DNA of 64,000 bases from Fodinibius salsisoli. Lineage in GTDB: Bacteria > Bacteroidota > Rhodothermia > Balneolales > Balneolaceae. The notes beneath the pieces are model-generated. The model was not told the origin of the DNA and ran no database searches. It worked only from the letters and a program-made list of their open reading frames with translations. The stretch spans positions 245,220-309,219 of the forward strand of contig NZ_JAGGJA010000006.1 of NCBI RefSeq assembly GCF_026229185.1, given 5' to 3'. The position numbers and the translations under genes are program-made. Below, piece after piece: positions 46,924-56,351 of the stretch. Position 1 is the stretch's first letter. Every line of letters begins with the position of its first letter.

Positions 46924-47226
46924 ATGAAAACTACATTCACAGCACGCCATTTTGATCCCACATCAGAACTTCATAGTTATGCCGAAGATGCTGTACAGAA
47001 ACTGGATCAATTTTATGATCGGATTATCACATGCGATATCATTTTGCAGCCGGTACCAGACAACGACAATCCACAGCAAGCCGAGCTGAATGTAAAAGTA
47101 CCCCAAAAATTATTAAACGCTAAAGAACAAGCATCCTCTTATGAACAGGCTATCAATTTGGTAATTGACAATATCACCCGTCAGATAAAAAAATATAAAA
47201 CGACAACTCTCCATAAACGTTCATAA
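46924..47226 (+). CDS. hpf: Ribosome hibernation-promoting factor (short HPF/RaiA)
   Basis: 100 residues, single HPF/YfiA domain (MKTTFTARHFDPTSELHSYAEDAVQKLDQFYDRII...). It lacks the C-terminal dimerisation domain of long HPF. Binds the 30S decoding centre in stationary phase. 20 bp after xerC and 12 bp before hprK. Confidence 0.93.
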   Translation: MKTTFTARHFDPTSELHSYAEDAVQKLDQFYDRIITCDIILQPVPDNDNPQQAELNVKVPQKLLNAKEQASSYEQAINLVIDNITRQIKKYKTTTLHKRS

Positions 47227-47238
47227 TCATATTCACTT

Positions 47239-48270
47239 ATGCCTTTCGGTAATATTGATGCCATTCCAAGAAATGATAAACTCAGCGTTGCCTACATTAT
47301 TGAACGCCTGCGTAAAAGCGTACAAATTGAACTCAACGCTTTTGTAACCGAAAGGAATCTTGACCAGCGATACGTCACCGAGGCGGATCTACACCGCCCC
47401 GGCTTGGCGTTAGCTGGATTTGTAAAGCTCTTTACTCATCAGCGAATCCAGGTTTTTGGAAATACGGAAAGCCGATACCTAAAAAGTCTATCCCCCAGGG
47501 AACAAGAAGAAGCATTCCAAAACTTAGTACAGTTTGATATTCCCGTGCTCTTTTTAACTCACGGCAATACGCTTCCGCAGCATCTTCTGGATATGGCCGA
47601 AGAGGCCGAAATTCCTATTTATGGAACTCCTATCGAAAGCAGCCCTTTCCTGCAGATGCTCCGCGATTTTATCGAGGATCAGTTTGCCCTCCAAACTATG
47701 GTCCACGGGTCTATGGTAGATGTGTACGGTATTGGCATTCTCATTGCCGGTCAATCTGGAATTGGCAAGAGCGAAGTCGCCCTCGACTTGGTTGAACGCG
47801 GCCACCGGTTGGTTTCTGACGACGCCGTTATTCTCACAAAGAAGAATAACATCCTGATGACATCCGCCACCGAAATGAATAAACATTTCATGGAAATTCG
47901 GGGTCTGGGTATCATTGATATCATGTCCATGTTTGGGGTCCGGGCTATCCGCTATCAAAAACGACTGGAAGTAGTGCTGGAACTTTCGCTTTGGGACGAA
48001 GAATCCCAGGATATTGAACGCACGGGTTTAAACCGGGAGGTAACCAATATAATGGGTATTGATATCCCGCTCATAAACCTGCCGATTACCCCCGGAAAAA
48101 ATATTACCGTCATCGCCGAAGTAATTGCTATGAATTACTTGTTACGCCACTATGGCTATGATGCTGCTGAAGCTTTCCAGGAGAAAGTAAAGCGTCATAT
48201 CGCAGAAAAAAAGCAGACTGGCGCTATGCCCGAACAGGCTGTTGACTATTTTGAGGGAGATATTGAATAA
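47239..48270 (+). CDS. hprK: HPr kinase/phosphorylase
   Basis: 343 residues. N-terminal domain, then Walker A GQSGIGKSEVALDLVERGHRLVSDDAV and the HprK signature LMEIRGLGIIDIMSMFGVRA-like segment (residues ~215-235), NLPITPGKN. Phosphorylates and dephosphorylates Ser46 of HPr. No PTS genes are nearby; many Bacteroidota-group genomes keep hprK without a sugar PTS, and its target there is uncertain. Confidence 0.95.
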   Translation: MPFGNIDAIPRNDKLSVAYIIERLRKSVQIELNAFVTERNLDQRYVTEADLHRPGLALAGFVKLFTHQRIQVFGNTESRYLKSLSPREQEEAFQNLVQFDIPVLFLTHGNTLPQHLLDMAEEAEIPIYGTPIESSPFLQMLRDFIEDQFALQTMVHGSMVDVYGIGILIAGQSGIGKSEVALDLVERGHRLVSDDAVILTKKNNILMTSATEMNKHFMEIRGLGIIDIMSMFGVRAIRYQKRLEVVLELSLWDEESQDIERTGLNREVTNIMGIDIPLINLPITPGKNITVIAEVIAMNYLLRHYGYDAAEAFQEKVKRHIAEKKQTGAMPEQAVDYFEGDIE

Positions 48271-48371
48271 AATAGTGTTCTTACTTTCAAAAAAGATCTT
48301 TATTTTATACCTTAATCGTTTAAAATTACTGTCTCCTAATCAGATACTTATCTGATTCCTACGTTTAAGAT

Positions 48372-49346
48372 ATGTCTTTAAAAAATTATTATTTCTATGA
48401 TGAGCAGAACTGTGAGTTCGTGCCCGTCAAGTATAATCAGTTAGAACGCATTATATATACTGCTTGCACTTGGATTTTATGCGGTGTTGTTCTATCCGGT
48501 ATTGGCATTTCTATCCTCTCCTTTTCCATCGGTACTCCGGCTGAAATTGCCCTTAAGGCCGAAAATAATGCTCTTCGTGAGCAGCTTGAACTCACCCAGA
48601 ATACTATTCATGATCTTGATCAGCAAGTGGATCAGCTTGCAAAGGTTGATAATGAAATGTATCGCTCAATTTTGGGGATGGAAACCATTTCTATGGATGA
48701 ACGCCAGGCTGGTGCTGGTGGTGCTGATATGTATTCCGAGTTTGATATTTACAGCCAGCAAACATCTGAGATCCTGAAACGGGCTGCTCAGAACCTGGAG
48801 AATCTGGAACGAAGCGTTAATATCCAGGAAACCAGTTTTGAAGAAATTCAGGCATACTACAACGAAAACCGGGAGAAAATGACCCATTTCCCTGCCATCA
48901 AGCCCACATCCGGAGGTATTATCAGTGGCTTTGGCAAACGTTTTCATCCTATCTTAAAATATCGTCGCCAGCACGACGGCCTCGATTTCCAAGCCGGAAT
49001 CGGCAGCCAGGTGTACAGCACCGGCGATGGTGTGGTGAAACACGCCTCTCGCAAAGGTACCTTTGGTCGCCTTATTATTGTTGACCACGGTTACGGATTC
49101 GAAACGTATTATGCTCATCTCTCTTCATACGCCAAAGATATTGAACCCGGTACGCGGGTAAAACGTGGGCAGCTTATCGGCTATTCCGGGAATACCGGCA
49201 TGTCTTCAGGTCCGCACCTGCATTATGAGATTCACCAAGACGGTGAGGCTGTTGACCCGTTGAACTTTCTTTTTGTGGATGTCTCTCCAGAAGAATTTGC
49301 AAGCTACAAAGAAGCGGCGGAGAAGAGCGAAAAGTCAATGGATTAG
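48372..49346 (+). CDS. M23 family metallopeptidase with membrane anchor and coiled coil
   Basis: 324 residues. Membrane helix ~30-52, coiled coil ~55-95 (ALRAENNALREQLELTQ-type heptads), then LytM domain with HDGLDFQAGIGSQVYS (His, Asp zinc ligands) and GPHLHYEIHQDG (HxH). All zinc and catalytic His are present. Cleaves peptidoglycan peptides; this build resembles the MepM/NlpD type. A hairpin terminator follows at 49375. Confidence 0.93.
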   Translation: MSLKNYYFYDEQNCEFVPVKYNQLERIIYTACTWILCGVVLSGIGISILSFSIGTPAEIALKAENNALREQLELTQNTIHDLDQQVDQLAKVDNEMYRSILGMETISMDERQAGAGGADMYSEFDIYSQQTSEILKRAAQNLENLERSVNIQETSFEEIQAYYNENREKMTHFPAIKPTSGGIISGFGKRFHPILKYRRQHDGLDFQAGIGSQVYSTGDGVVKHASRKGTFGRLIIVDHGYGFETYYAHLSSYAKDIEPGTRVKRGQLIGYSGNTGMSSGPHLHYEIHQDGEAVDPLNFLFVDVSPEEFASYKEAAEKSEKSMD

Positions 49347-49374
49347 TAACACTCCTATTTTAAAGGTATTATGA

Positions 49375-49406
49375 AAGGCTATCCCATGGCGGATGGCCTT
49401 TGTTAT
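49375..49406 (+). terminator. Probable rho-independent terminator
   Basis: Stem AAAGGCTATCC/GGATGGCCTTT (one mismatch) with a 6-nt loop, followed by GTTATTTT. It lies 28 bp after the M23 peptidase stop. Confidence 0.65.
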
Positions 49407-49452
49407 TTTGACCATTTATTACTGCAATAATGCCATCTGACCCGCAACTGTT

Positions 49453-50817
49453 ATGACTACTTTTATCCTCCGCTCTCTCTTTTGTTCTTTTTTAGTCTGG
49501 GCTCTCCTCCCCTATCAGGTGGTTGCTCAGTCGAACTATGATGTTTCCGCCTATACAGACGAAGCGCAACAAATTATAGACGCCGCGCTGCAGGATGGAG
49601 AATCTTTTAAAAGACTTACTTATTTCACAGATACTTTTGGCCATCGGCTAAGCGGATCCGAAAGCCTTGAACAATCCATCGACTGGATTCTCCAGGAAAT
49701 GCAGCGTCAGCCCCTTGATCGTGTGACGACCCAAAAAGTGATGGTTCCACACTGGGTACGCGGCGAAGAATCGCTTAGCCTGGTATCTCCCAGGTCCTTG
49801 CACTTGCCTATGCTTGGCCTCGGTGGAAGCGTTGGCACCCCGCCGGAAGGTATACAGGCAGAAGTGTTAGTCGTCAACAGTTTTGACGAACTTGAGGCCA
49901 AAGCTCAACAGGCTAAAGGTAACATTGTACTCTATAATGTTCCCTTTACGATGTATGGTGAAACGGTGCAGTATCGATTACAGGGAGCCATAGCCAGCCT
50001 GGTTCGTTCTGTGGGCCCTTATTCTATGCAAACACCCCACGCCGGCACTTCCAACTATGAAGAAGGAACTCCAAAAATTCCGCATGCTGCTATTACATCC
50101 GAACATGCTGCTATGCTGGAACGTATGCAGGATCGGGGCCAAAAAGTTACGGTTAACCTTTCGATGGAAGCTGAGACCCGCCCCGATAAATTATCCAGAA
50201 ATATTATTGCTGAGATAAAAGGTTCTGAAAAGCCCGAAGAAATAGTGGTCATGGGTGGTCATATCGACTCCTGGGATGTGGGTCAGGGGGTGATGGATGA
50301 TGCGGGCGGATGTTTTGCTGCCTGGGAAGCCCTTCTGCTTATGAAGAAATTAGGGCTCAAACCCAAACGTACGGTGCGGGTAGTCATGTGGACCAACGAA
50401 GAGAATGGATTGCGGGGCGCCACCGCTTATCGAGACTCTGTGAAAGCAGACGGTTCTATTGATGATCATATATTAGCCATCGAATCTGACAGCGGAGTTT
50501 TTGAACCACGCGGTTTTGGTTTCACCGGTTCGGATAATGCTTTTGCTATGGTTTCTGCTATTGGACAACTACTTGAGCCTGTTGGCTCAGAAACTATTTC
50601 CCGCGGCGGAGGCGGGGCCGATATTGGCCCGATCATGCGTGAAGGCGTGCCCGGTATGGGATTACAGGTAGATGGATCGCGCTATTTCTGGTACCATCAC
50701 ACCGCTGCAGATACCATCGACAAGCTGGATGAAGAAGAATACCAGCAATGTATTGCCACCATGGCCATCATGGCATTTGTAGTTGCTGATCTACCCCATT
50801 CTTTGCCTCGAAAGTGA
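49453..50817 (+). CDS. Secreted M28 family peptidase (carboxypeptidase Q-like)
   Basis: 454 residues with signal peptide (LRSLFCSFLVWALLPYQVVAQS). PA domain insert around 140-230, then the di-zinc M28 core: GGHIDSWDVGQGVMDDAGG (His, Asp ligands), WTNEENGLRGA (catalytic Glu), ESDSG (Asp), and the final HHTAADTIDKL (His). All metal ligands are present. Closest in layout to plasma glutamate carboxypeptidase (CPQ), which cleaves dipeptides. Convergent with trmH. Confidence 0.93.
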   Translation: MTTFILRSLFCSFLVWALLPYQVVAQSNYDVSAYTDEAQQIIDAALQDGESFKRLTYFTDTFGHRLSGSESLEQSIDWILQEMQRQPLDRVTTQKVMVPHWVRGEESLSLVSPRSLHLPMLGLGGSVGTPPEGIQAEVLVVNSFDELEAKAQQAKGNIVLYNVPFTMYGETVQYRLQGAIASLVRSVGPYSMQTPHAGTSNYEEGTPKIPHAAITSEHAAMLERMQDRGQKVTVNLSMEAETRPDKLSRNIIAEIKGSEKPEEIVVMGGHIDSWDVGQGVMDDAGGCFAAWEALLLMKKLGLKPKRTVRVVMWTNEENGLRGATAYRDSVKADGSIDDHILAIESDSGVFEPRGFGFTGSDNAFAMVSAIGQLLEPVGSETISRGGGGADIGPIMREGVPGMGLQVDGSRYFWYHHTAADTIDKLDEEEYQQCIATMAIMAFVVADLPHSLPRK

Positions 50818-50831
50818 TCCGACAGTGTTCA

Positions 50832-51533
50832 TTAATCTTCATTCTGCCCCTCAAAGAATCGTTCTTCCAGCTTATCTGCTGCTCGAACGGAATTTCGAAG
50901 CCACTTGTGTTGCAAATCCAGTTTTTCCCGGGGACTCAACTCCCAGTGCGCCGCTCCCTTGCGCAATCGGCCGGAAAGTTCATACAAACAAAGAGCGGCA
51001 CTGACCGAAATATTAAAACTCTCACTGAATCCTACCATGGGAATTTTAGCGTAACCGTCGGCCATAGCAATCGCTTGCTCTGAAAGGCCAGTCAGTTCAG
51101 ACCCAAACACCAGGGCCGTCTTTTGATCCAGTGGCACTTCATCAATATCCATATCACCAGTATGGGGCGTAGTTGCAATAAGCTTGTATCCCTGCTCTTT
51201 TAATTTCTGATAACAATACTTCGTGTTATCCCTGTCCTTTTTGCGATATTTAGACAGCGTCAACCACTGGTCGGAACCAATGGTTACACCCTTCGAGGGA
51301 TTAAACTTATTTTCATTCTCAATAATGTGCACATCCTGAACCCCAAAACAATCGCAACTTCGTAACACCGCACTGGCATTGTGGGGCTGATAGAGGTCTT
51401 CAAGAACTACAGACAAGTAACGAGTCCGTTTATCCAGAACATTATTTATTCGCTGCCAGCGGTTTTCAGTGATAAACTGCTGCAGATAGGTTACCAGCTT
51501 CTCTTTACTTGCCTGATCCATAATAAAATTCAA
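50832..51533 (-). CDS. trmH: TrmH/SpoU family RNA 2'-O-methyltransferase, probably tRNA Gm18
   Basis: 233 residues. SPOUT knot motifs: LYQPHNASAVLRSCDCFGVQDVHII (motif 1), ALVFGSELTGLS (motif 2), IPMVGFSESFNISVSAALCLYEL (motif 3). The C-terminal extension PREKLDLQHKWLRNSVRAADKL fits the E. coli-type TrmH. It methylates the ribose of G18 in tRNA. An internal ATG at codon 5 is an alternative start. Confidence 0.9.
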   Translation of the reverse strand: MNFIMDQASKEKLVTYLQQFITENRWQRINNVLDKRTRYLSVVLEDLYQPHNASAVLRSCDCFGVQDVHIIENENKFNPSKGVTIGSDQWLTLSKYRKKDRDNTKYCYQKLKEQGYKLIATTPHTGDMDIDEVPLDQKTALVFGSELTGLSEQAIAMADGYAKIPMVGFSESFNISVSAALCLYELSGRLRKGAAHWELSPREKLDLQHKWLRNSVRAADKLEERFFEGQNED

Positions 51534-51601
51534 TATGTATTAATCTTTTATAACTGTTATAATACTTGTCGGTACTTATTTTTTAAAAAAAGGAGGAGAT
51601 T

Positions 51602-52039
51602 ATGATAGTTCGGGACATTTTAAAAAACAAAGGATACGATATCCATAGCATTTCTGCTGATCAAACGGTTTTTGAAGCTATTGCTAAAATGGATGAATTA
51701 GACATTGGAGCCCTGGTAGTGATGGATGGAAGCCAGCTTATGGGCATACTAAGTGAACGAGATTATCGGAGTAAGGTAATTCTCAAGGGACGAACTTCCA
51801 AAGAAACGAAGGTCAGTACTATCATGACCGGAGATGTTATTTGTGTAGGGCCTCAAGACTCCGTAGAATCGTGTATGTCCATCATGACGGATAAAAAAAT
51901 ACGCCACCTGCCGGTTTTAGAAAACAATTCGGTGCGGGGGGTCATATCCATCGGAGACTTAGTCAAAGCCATTATCTCAAAACAGAAAGGAGAAATTTCT
52001 CATCTGCGGCATTATATCCAGGGAGAATACCCGCGCTAA
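51602..52039 (+). CDS. CBS-domain pair protein
   Basis: 145 residues made of two CBS motifs (residues ~8-60 and 75-128; YDIHSISADQTVFEAIAKM and VICVGPQDSVESCMSIM). This is the stand-alone type seen next to redox or energy genes that binds adenine nucleotides. It has the clearest ribosome-binding site in the window, AAGGAGGAG six bases before the ATG. Monocistronic. Confidence 0.92.
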   Translation: MIVRDILKNKGYDIHSISADQTVFEAIAKMDELDIGALVVMDGSQLMGILSERDYRSKVILKGRTSKETKVSTIMTGDVICVGPQDSVESCMSIMTDKKIRHLPVLENNSVRGVISIGDLVKAIISKQKGEISHLRHYIQGEYPR

Positions 52040-52056
52040 GCTAATGGCATCGTGCA

Positions 52057-52740
52057 TCAACTTTTTGGGCAGCGCAAAATAAAGCCTTTTTTGCGAACGG
52101 TGTCTATGTATTCCTCATCAGAGTGATCACGAATCTTTTTGCGTAAGTAACTGATATACACATTGATGTAGTTGGTTTGAGTATCAAAGTGGATATCCCA
52201 GACGTTTCCTGCGATCTGTTCCTGTGTTACAATATCGTTTTTATTCTTCAGCAGGTAAACCAACAGGTTGTATTCATTATTCGTCAAGTCAACTTTGGTA
52301 CCGTTTACCCAGAACTCTCGTTCCAGCATTTTCACCTTCAAATTGCCGCAACTTAATACCTGGTTGGTATTATTGGTGTCGTTACTTCGGCGATCAATAG
52401 CCTCGATACGGGCTAACAGTTCTTCGGTATTAAATGGTTTGGTTAAATAATCATCGGCCCCAACCCGGAGGCATTTTACTTTCATGTTCGTCTCCTGTTC
52501 GGCGGAGAGGATAAGTACCGGTGTGGTTACCTCTTCATCCCGAATAGTCTTGCATAGGTCGAATCCATTGCCATCGGGGAGACCTAAATCGAGCAAAATC
52601 ATGCTGTACGAATTTTGTAAGGCTTTATCCTGCCCACCCGTGGCCGTTTCCGCAATATCCACTTCGTATTCTTGCTTCTTTAGTACTGCCTTCACCAATG
52701 TTCTTACTGATGGGTCATCCTCTATTATTAAAATATTCAT
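52057..52740 (-). CDS. OmpR/PhoB family response regulator
   Basis: 227 residues. Receiver domain with acidic pocket Glu7/Asp8/Asp9, phospho-Asp51 (MILLDLGLPDGNGF), Thr/Ser (ILSAE) and Lys (YLTKPFN). The C-terminal winged helix has VDLTNNEYNLLVYLLKNKNDIVTQEQI and TNYINVYISYLRKKI. No histidine kinase gene is adjacent, so it is an orphan at this locus. Confidence 0.94.
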   Translation of the reverse strand: MNILIIEDDPSVRTLVKAVLKKQEYEVDIAETATGGQDKALQNSYSMILLDLGLPDGNGFDLCKTIRDEEVTTPVLILSAEQETNMKVKCLRVGADDYLTKPFNTEELLARIEAIDRRSNDTNNTNQVLSCGNLKVKMLEREFWVNGTKVDLTNNEYNLLVYLLKNKNDIVTQEQIAGNVWDIHFDTQTNYINVYISYLRKKIRDHSDEEYIDTVRKKGFILRCPKS

Positions 52741-52851
52741 AACTATAAGAGCTATTTACCGTTCCCTGGATAATATATTCACTTCTTGATTATAACCAAC
52801 TGTACTACAATATGCGAGACTTTAGCGTCATAATAAAACTTATCTTTCATA

Positions 52852-53544
52852 TTATTGATACCCGAGCCCAATAAACCAGTCTTTTGCTTCAGTCAGATAA
52901 GAATCACTAAGGCGATGGGCAGCCTCCAGTTCTCTAAAAGTAACATTAGCCCCCCACTTTGACAACATCCCGCAACTCTTTTTTTGAGGTGCACTTTTGA
53001 CACTCCTATCCTTACTACCATGTAAAGCCAGTACGTTCAGATGATCGTATGCCCCTTCCGGATCCTCAAATACTTCAGTTTTTATTCTGCTGCCTATCAC
53101 CACCAGGTCCTCCAGGTATTGATATCGCGACAGCCCAAAATATCCTGCCAGGTAGCCACCCATCGAGTAACCGACCACCGCCGTGCGTGATGGAGTGACC
53201 TGCTGCAATACCGTATCCAAAATATGCTGAAGAAAGACCGAACTACGTTCAAGAGAATGCACAAATTGCGACTGATTTCCATCATACAGGTACCAGGCCC
53301 GCCCCCAATCGTCTACCTTCTTTTCCCGGCTGCGATCGTAAACGGGATACGGCGCCTGTACAAACAAGTGATAAGCTTCCAGGGAGAGTAGCGATGACAC
53401 CTGCTTTTGGAATATAGAAATGTTCTGACTGAAACCATGCAGATACACCATCAATGGTTTATGCCCATCATTCCCAACCTCTAAAAGTTTATAGGGCACA
53501 TCTATACTGAATGATGCTTTCCCCGAAAACAACAGTTCGCCCAT
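52852..53544 (-). CDS. Alpha/beta hydrolase (esterase/phospholipase-like)
   Basis: 230 residues. YLHGFSQNISIFQKQV oxyanion region, nucleophile in VVGYSMGGYLAGYFG, Asp region ALHGSKDRSVK, His in LEAAHRLSDSY. No signal peptide. It resembles small carboxylesterases. 3 bp downstream of ktrA, so it is probably cotranscribed with the K+ transporter genes. Confidence 0.88.
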   Translation of the reverse strand: MGELLFSGKASFSIDVPYKLLEVGNDGHKPLMVYLHGFSQNISIFQKQVSSLLSLEAYHLFVQAPYPVYDRSREKKVDDWGRAWYLYDGNQSQFVHSLERSSVFLQHILDTVLQQVTPSRTAVVGYSMGGYLAGYFGLSRYQYLEDLVVIGSRIKTEVFEDPEGAYDHLNVLALHGSKDRSVKSAPQKKSCGMLSKWGANVTFRELEAAHRLSDSYLTEAKDWFIGLGYQ

Positions 53545-53547
53545 TGA

Positions 53548-54264
53548 CTAATTTGTTTCTATCAGTTTATTAATGTTTTCCTGCGTTCCCATGATAACCA
53601 GCCGGTCATTGGGCCGTATTTTAGTTTGTCCATTTAACACTCCCAAAACTTCCATCTTTACCTTTTCCTGTTCTTCATCGTCTTCGAAACTCAATTTTTG
53701 CTTCTTGGGCCGCTTGATCGTTAATAAATTCACTTCGTAGCGTTCTCTAAGTTTGAGGTCCACAAGAGAATAACCGTGCATCCCGGCGGGCGACTCAACC
53801 TCATAAATGGCGATATCTTCGCTGAGCTCAAAATAATTGTTAACCGATATATGGACCAGCTGCGTGGCCATCCGCTCCCCTTCGTCATGTTCCGGATGGA
53901 TAACCTCTTTAATGCCGATCCGGTTAAGGATAGCCTCCTGGGTACTGCTTCCGGCCCGCGCAATGATTCGAGGCACCTCAGCTTTAAGCAACTCCATCGC
54001 TATTAAGACCACCGGTTCAAAAGCTTCACCAATGCCTACAATGACGACATCTGCGTTAAAGACGCCGTGCTCGGCCAGCATCTCAGGATCCGTAGCATCA
54101 AACTGAACCGCCTCAGATACATATTGCTGGATCTCTTCAACTTTTTGAATATCATGATCCACGGCCATTACATACGCTCCCAGTTTTGACAGTGACTTCG
54201 CTAAAGAAGAGCCGTAGGCACCGAGCCCAATCACACAAAACTGCTGATTTCCATTCTTAGCCAT
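53548..54264 (-). CDS. ktrA: K+ uptake regulatory subunit KtrA (RCK, TrkA-N/TrkA-C)
   Basis: 238 residues. Rossmann motif VIGLGAYGSSLAKSLSKLGAYVMAVDHD for NAD/ATP binding, DATDPEMLAEHGVFNADVVIVGIGEA, followed by a TrkA-C domain with an acidic insertion. Octameric gating ring for KtrB. It is separated by 50 bp from the channel gene upstream on the same strand. Confidence 0.94.
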   Translation of the reverse strand: MAKNGNQQFCVIGLGAYGSSLAKSLSKLGAYVMAVDHDIQKVEEIQQYVSEAVQFDATDPEMLAEHGVFNADVVIVGIGEAFEPVVLIAMELLKAEVPRIIARAGSSTQEAILNRIGIKEVIHPEHDEGERMATQLVHISVNNYFELSEDIAIYEVESPAGMHGYSLVDLKLRERYEVNLLTIKRPKKQKLSFEDDEEQEKVKMEVLGVLNGQTKIRPNDRLVIMGTQENINKLIETN

Positions 54265-54314
54265 AACAAGTAAGTATTCTTTTCGATAGCATTTTCATAT
54301 AAACGTGCTTCCTT

Positions 54315-56174
54315 TTAAGCCACAATAACACTTTCTTTGGGATATTGATACTGCTGCTTGTCGACACGTTTGGCAAACGCCAGGGCTAAGGTAACGCTTC
54401 CCACCCTGCCGATAAACATAGACAATGTAACAATACTTTTGCCGGCGGTTGAAAGGTCCGACGTTATGCCCCGGGAGAGCCCTACCGTTGCGAAGGCAGA
54501 AAACTCTTCAAAAAGCAGATCCAGGAACGGCAGGTCTTCGGTTATGGTCAGTAACATGGTAAACAGAAACAGGCAGGCCGCAGCGAGGGTAAAAGCCGTC
54601 ATCGCCGTATAGATAGTCGAACGTGGAATCGTTTTCTTTGCGACCTCTACCCTGCTCTTTCCCCTGATGGTTGTTATCACCGTTAACATAAGCACGGCAA
54701 TGGTCGTTGTTTTAATCCCTCCCCCTGTCGATGCCGGGGAAGCCCCAATTACCATGAGTGTCAAAAAGACAACGGTCGTGCCGTCGGTCAGGGCCCCGAT
54801 ATCCAAGGTATTGAAGCCGGCCGTACGTGTGGTAATGCTTTGGAAAAGGCCCAACATCAGTTTATCAGAGGTTGCATAATCTTGCAATGTATGATTCCAT
54901 TCCAGGGCTAAAATCATAACCGCACCGCCAACGATCAAAAGACCGGTTGTTATAAGCACGAGCCGCGTATGCAGGGACCATTTCCGGTTCCGTATCTTAC
55001 GACGCGGATTCCCCCGCACCAGTTCCCAGATGGTCGTAAATCCCAGTCCACCGACGATAATCATGAACATGGTGGTAATATTGACTCCCGCATTGAGGGC
55101 ATTTGCCGGATCTGCCAGGCTATTGCTAAAAGTAGAAAAGCCCGCATTACAAAAAGCGGAAACCGCATGAAATACCGAGTGGTAGAGCCGGTTCCCCGGA
55201 TCTGGCAGCACTCCTTCCCAACTCAAATAATAACCCACTACCCCTACAGCTTCCACAAAAAAGGTTAGCCCGACAATACGTTTGATGGTACTAAACGTCT
55301 CGTGGGCCCGATCCTCGCTAAGCACATCCCGCAGAAACATCATTTGCCCCACCCCAAGCCGGTCGCTAATAAAGATAGCAAAAAGCGTGGCAAAGGTGAT
55401 AATGCCCAATCCCCCTAACTGTATAAGAACCAGGATAATAGACTGCCCCAACGTCGTAAAATGGGTGGCCGTATCGACCACAATGAGTCCTGTAACACAG
55501 ACGGCACTCGTGGAGGTGAATAGCGCATTGACAAAGCTTAGCCCCTGTCCGTCCACGGTTGTAAGCGGCATCATCAACAGGAAGGCCCCAAACAGGATGA
55601 TAAAAGCGAAGCTACCGACAATCACCCGGGCCGGGTGACGCTGCACGGAAATAAGGATCGGTGAAGCCTGTATGACTTTGGCAACCACCAACAGGATCAA
55701 ATAGATTTTCGTAAGAAAAACCAGGAGCCGGAAGGTGTTATCGATATCCAGCAGGGAGCCCCACACCAGAAAGATGCTGTCGATCCCCAGCAGGTAGAAA
55801 AGCGAGGCCACAGCCAAAAGCGACAGTAGCAAAGCCTCCAAAAGATGACTTTTGATAAGCTGCAGGCGCTGGGAGGTGAAAAAGATGCGACTCAAAAACA
55901 GTCCAAAGAACCCCAGTACAATCACAAACTCTAAATAGCTGTTGAGCCGCTGATACTCCGTGGGCAGCTCAAATCCAAAGGAGCCCACCAGGCTTGCCAA
56001 CGCCAATAACATCAGGGAGAGACTCAATCCCCGAAAATAAGGCCGAAGACGGTCATTGAGATCGTAAAGCTCAACTTCTACGCCCCGAAAGTCGTTGCGG
56101 TACTTTTTGTAAAGCCGCCGCCAGCGGACAACGAGCTTTATGTAGATCTTTTTCAATTCTTTAGAGAATTTCAT
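54315..56174 (-). CDS. ktrB: K+ transporter channel subunit KtrB/TrkH
   Basis: 619 residues from MKFSKELKK; an upstream in-frame ATG adds six residues. An N-terminal extension of about 170 residues with extra membrane helices (like NtpJ/TrkH variants) precedes the four pore repeats. Selectivity loops are STSAVCVTGLIVVDTA, VSAFCNAGFSTFSN, ITTRTAGFNTLDIG and FSAFATVGLSRGITS. Each has the conserved Gly. It forms the K+ channel with KtrA. Divergent from bioB. Confidence 0.94.
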   Translation of the reverse strand: MKFSKELKKIYIKLVVRWRRLYKKYRNDFRGVEVELYDLNDRLRPYFRGLSLSLMLLALASLVGSFGFELPTEYQRLNSYLEFVIVLGFFGLFLSRIFFTSQRLQLIKSHLLEALLLSLLAVASLFYLLGIDSIFLVWGSLLDIDNTFRLLVFLTKIYLILLVVAKVIQASPILISVQRHPARVIVGSFAFIILFGAFLLMMPLTTVDGQGLSFVNALFTSTSAVCVTGLIVVDTATHFTTLGQSIILVLIQLGGLGIITFATLFAIFISDRLGVGQMMFLRDVLSEDRAHETFSTIKRIVGLTFFVEAVGVVGYYLSWEGVLPDPGNRLYHSVFHAVSAFCNAGFSTFSNSLADPANALNAGVNITTMFMIIVGGLGFTTIWELVRGNPRRKIRNRKWSLHTRLVLITTGLLIVGGAVMILALEWNHTLQDYATSDKLMLGLFQSITTRTAGFNTLDIGALTDGTTVVFLTLMVIGASPASTGGGIKTTTIAVLMLTVITTIRGKSRVEVAKKTIPRSTIYTAMTAFTLAAACLFLFTMLLTITEDLPFLDLLFEEFSAFATVGLSRGITSDLSTAGKSIVTLSMFIGRVGSVTLALAFAKRVDKQQYQYPKESVIVA

Positions 56175-56351
56175 TGCCCCGAATATAACCAAAATTGTCT
56201 ATGCCAGACAACACACTCATATTTTGGGTTGTTCTTTTGCCAACGTTGCCTAAAGCTGTTCAACGCTGTTTTTTAGATTGGTATTTACGATTCATCCCTC
56301 TTAGTTTGGGAAAGAAATTGACGAACTATCCACGGAACTAACATTTTACTT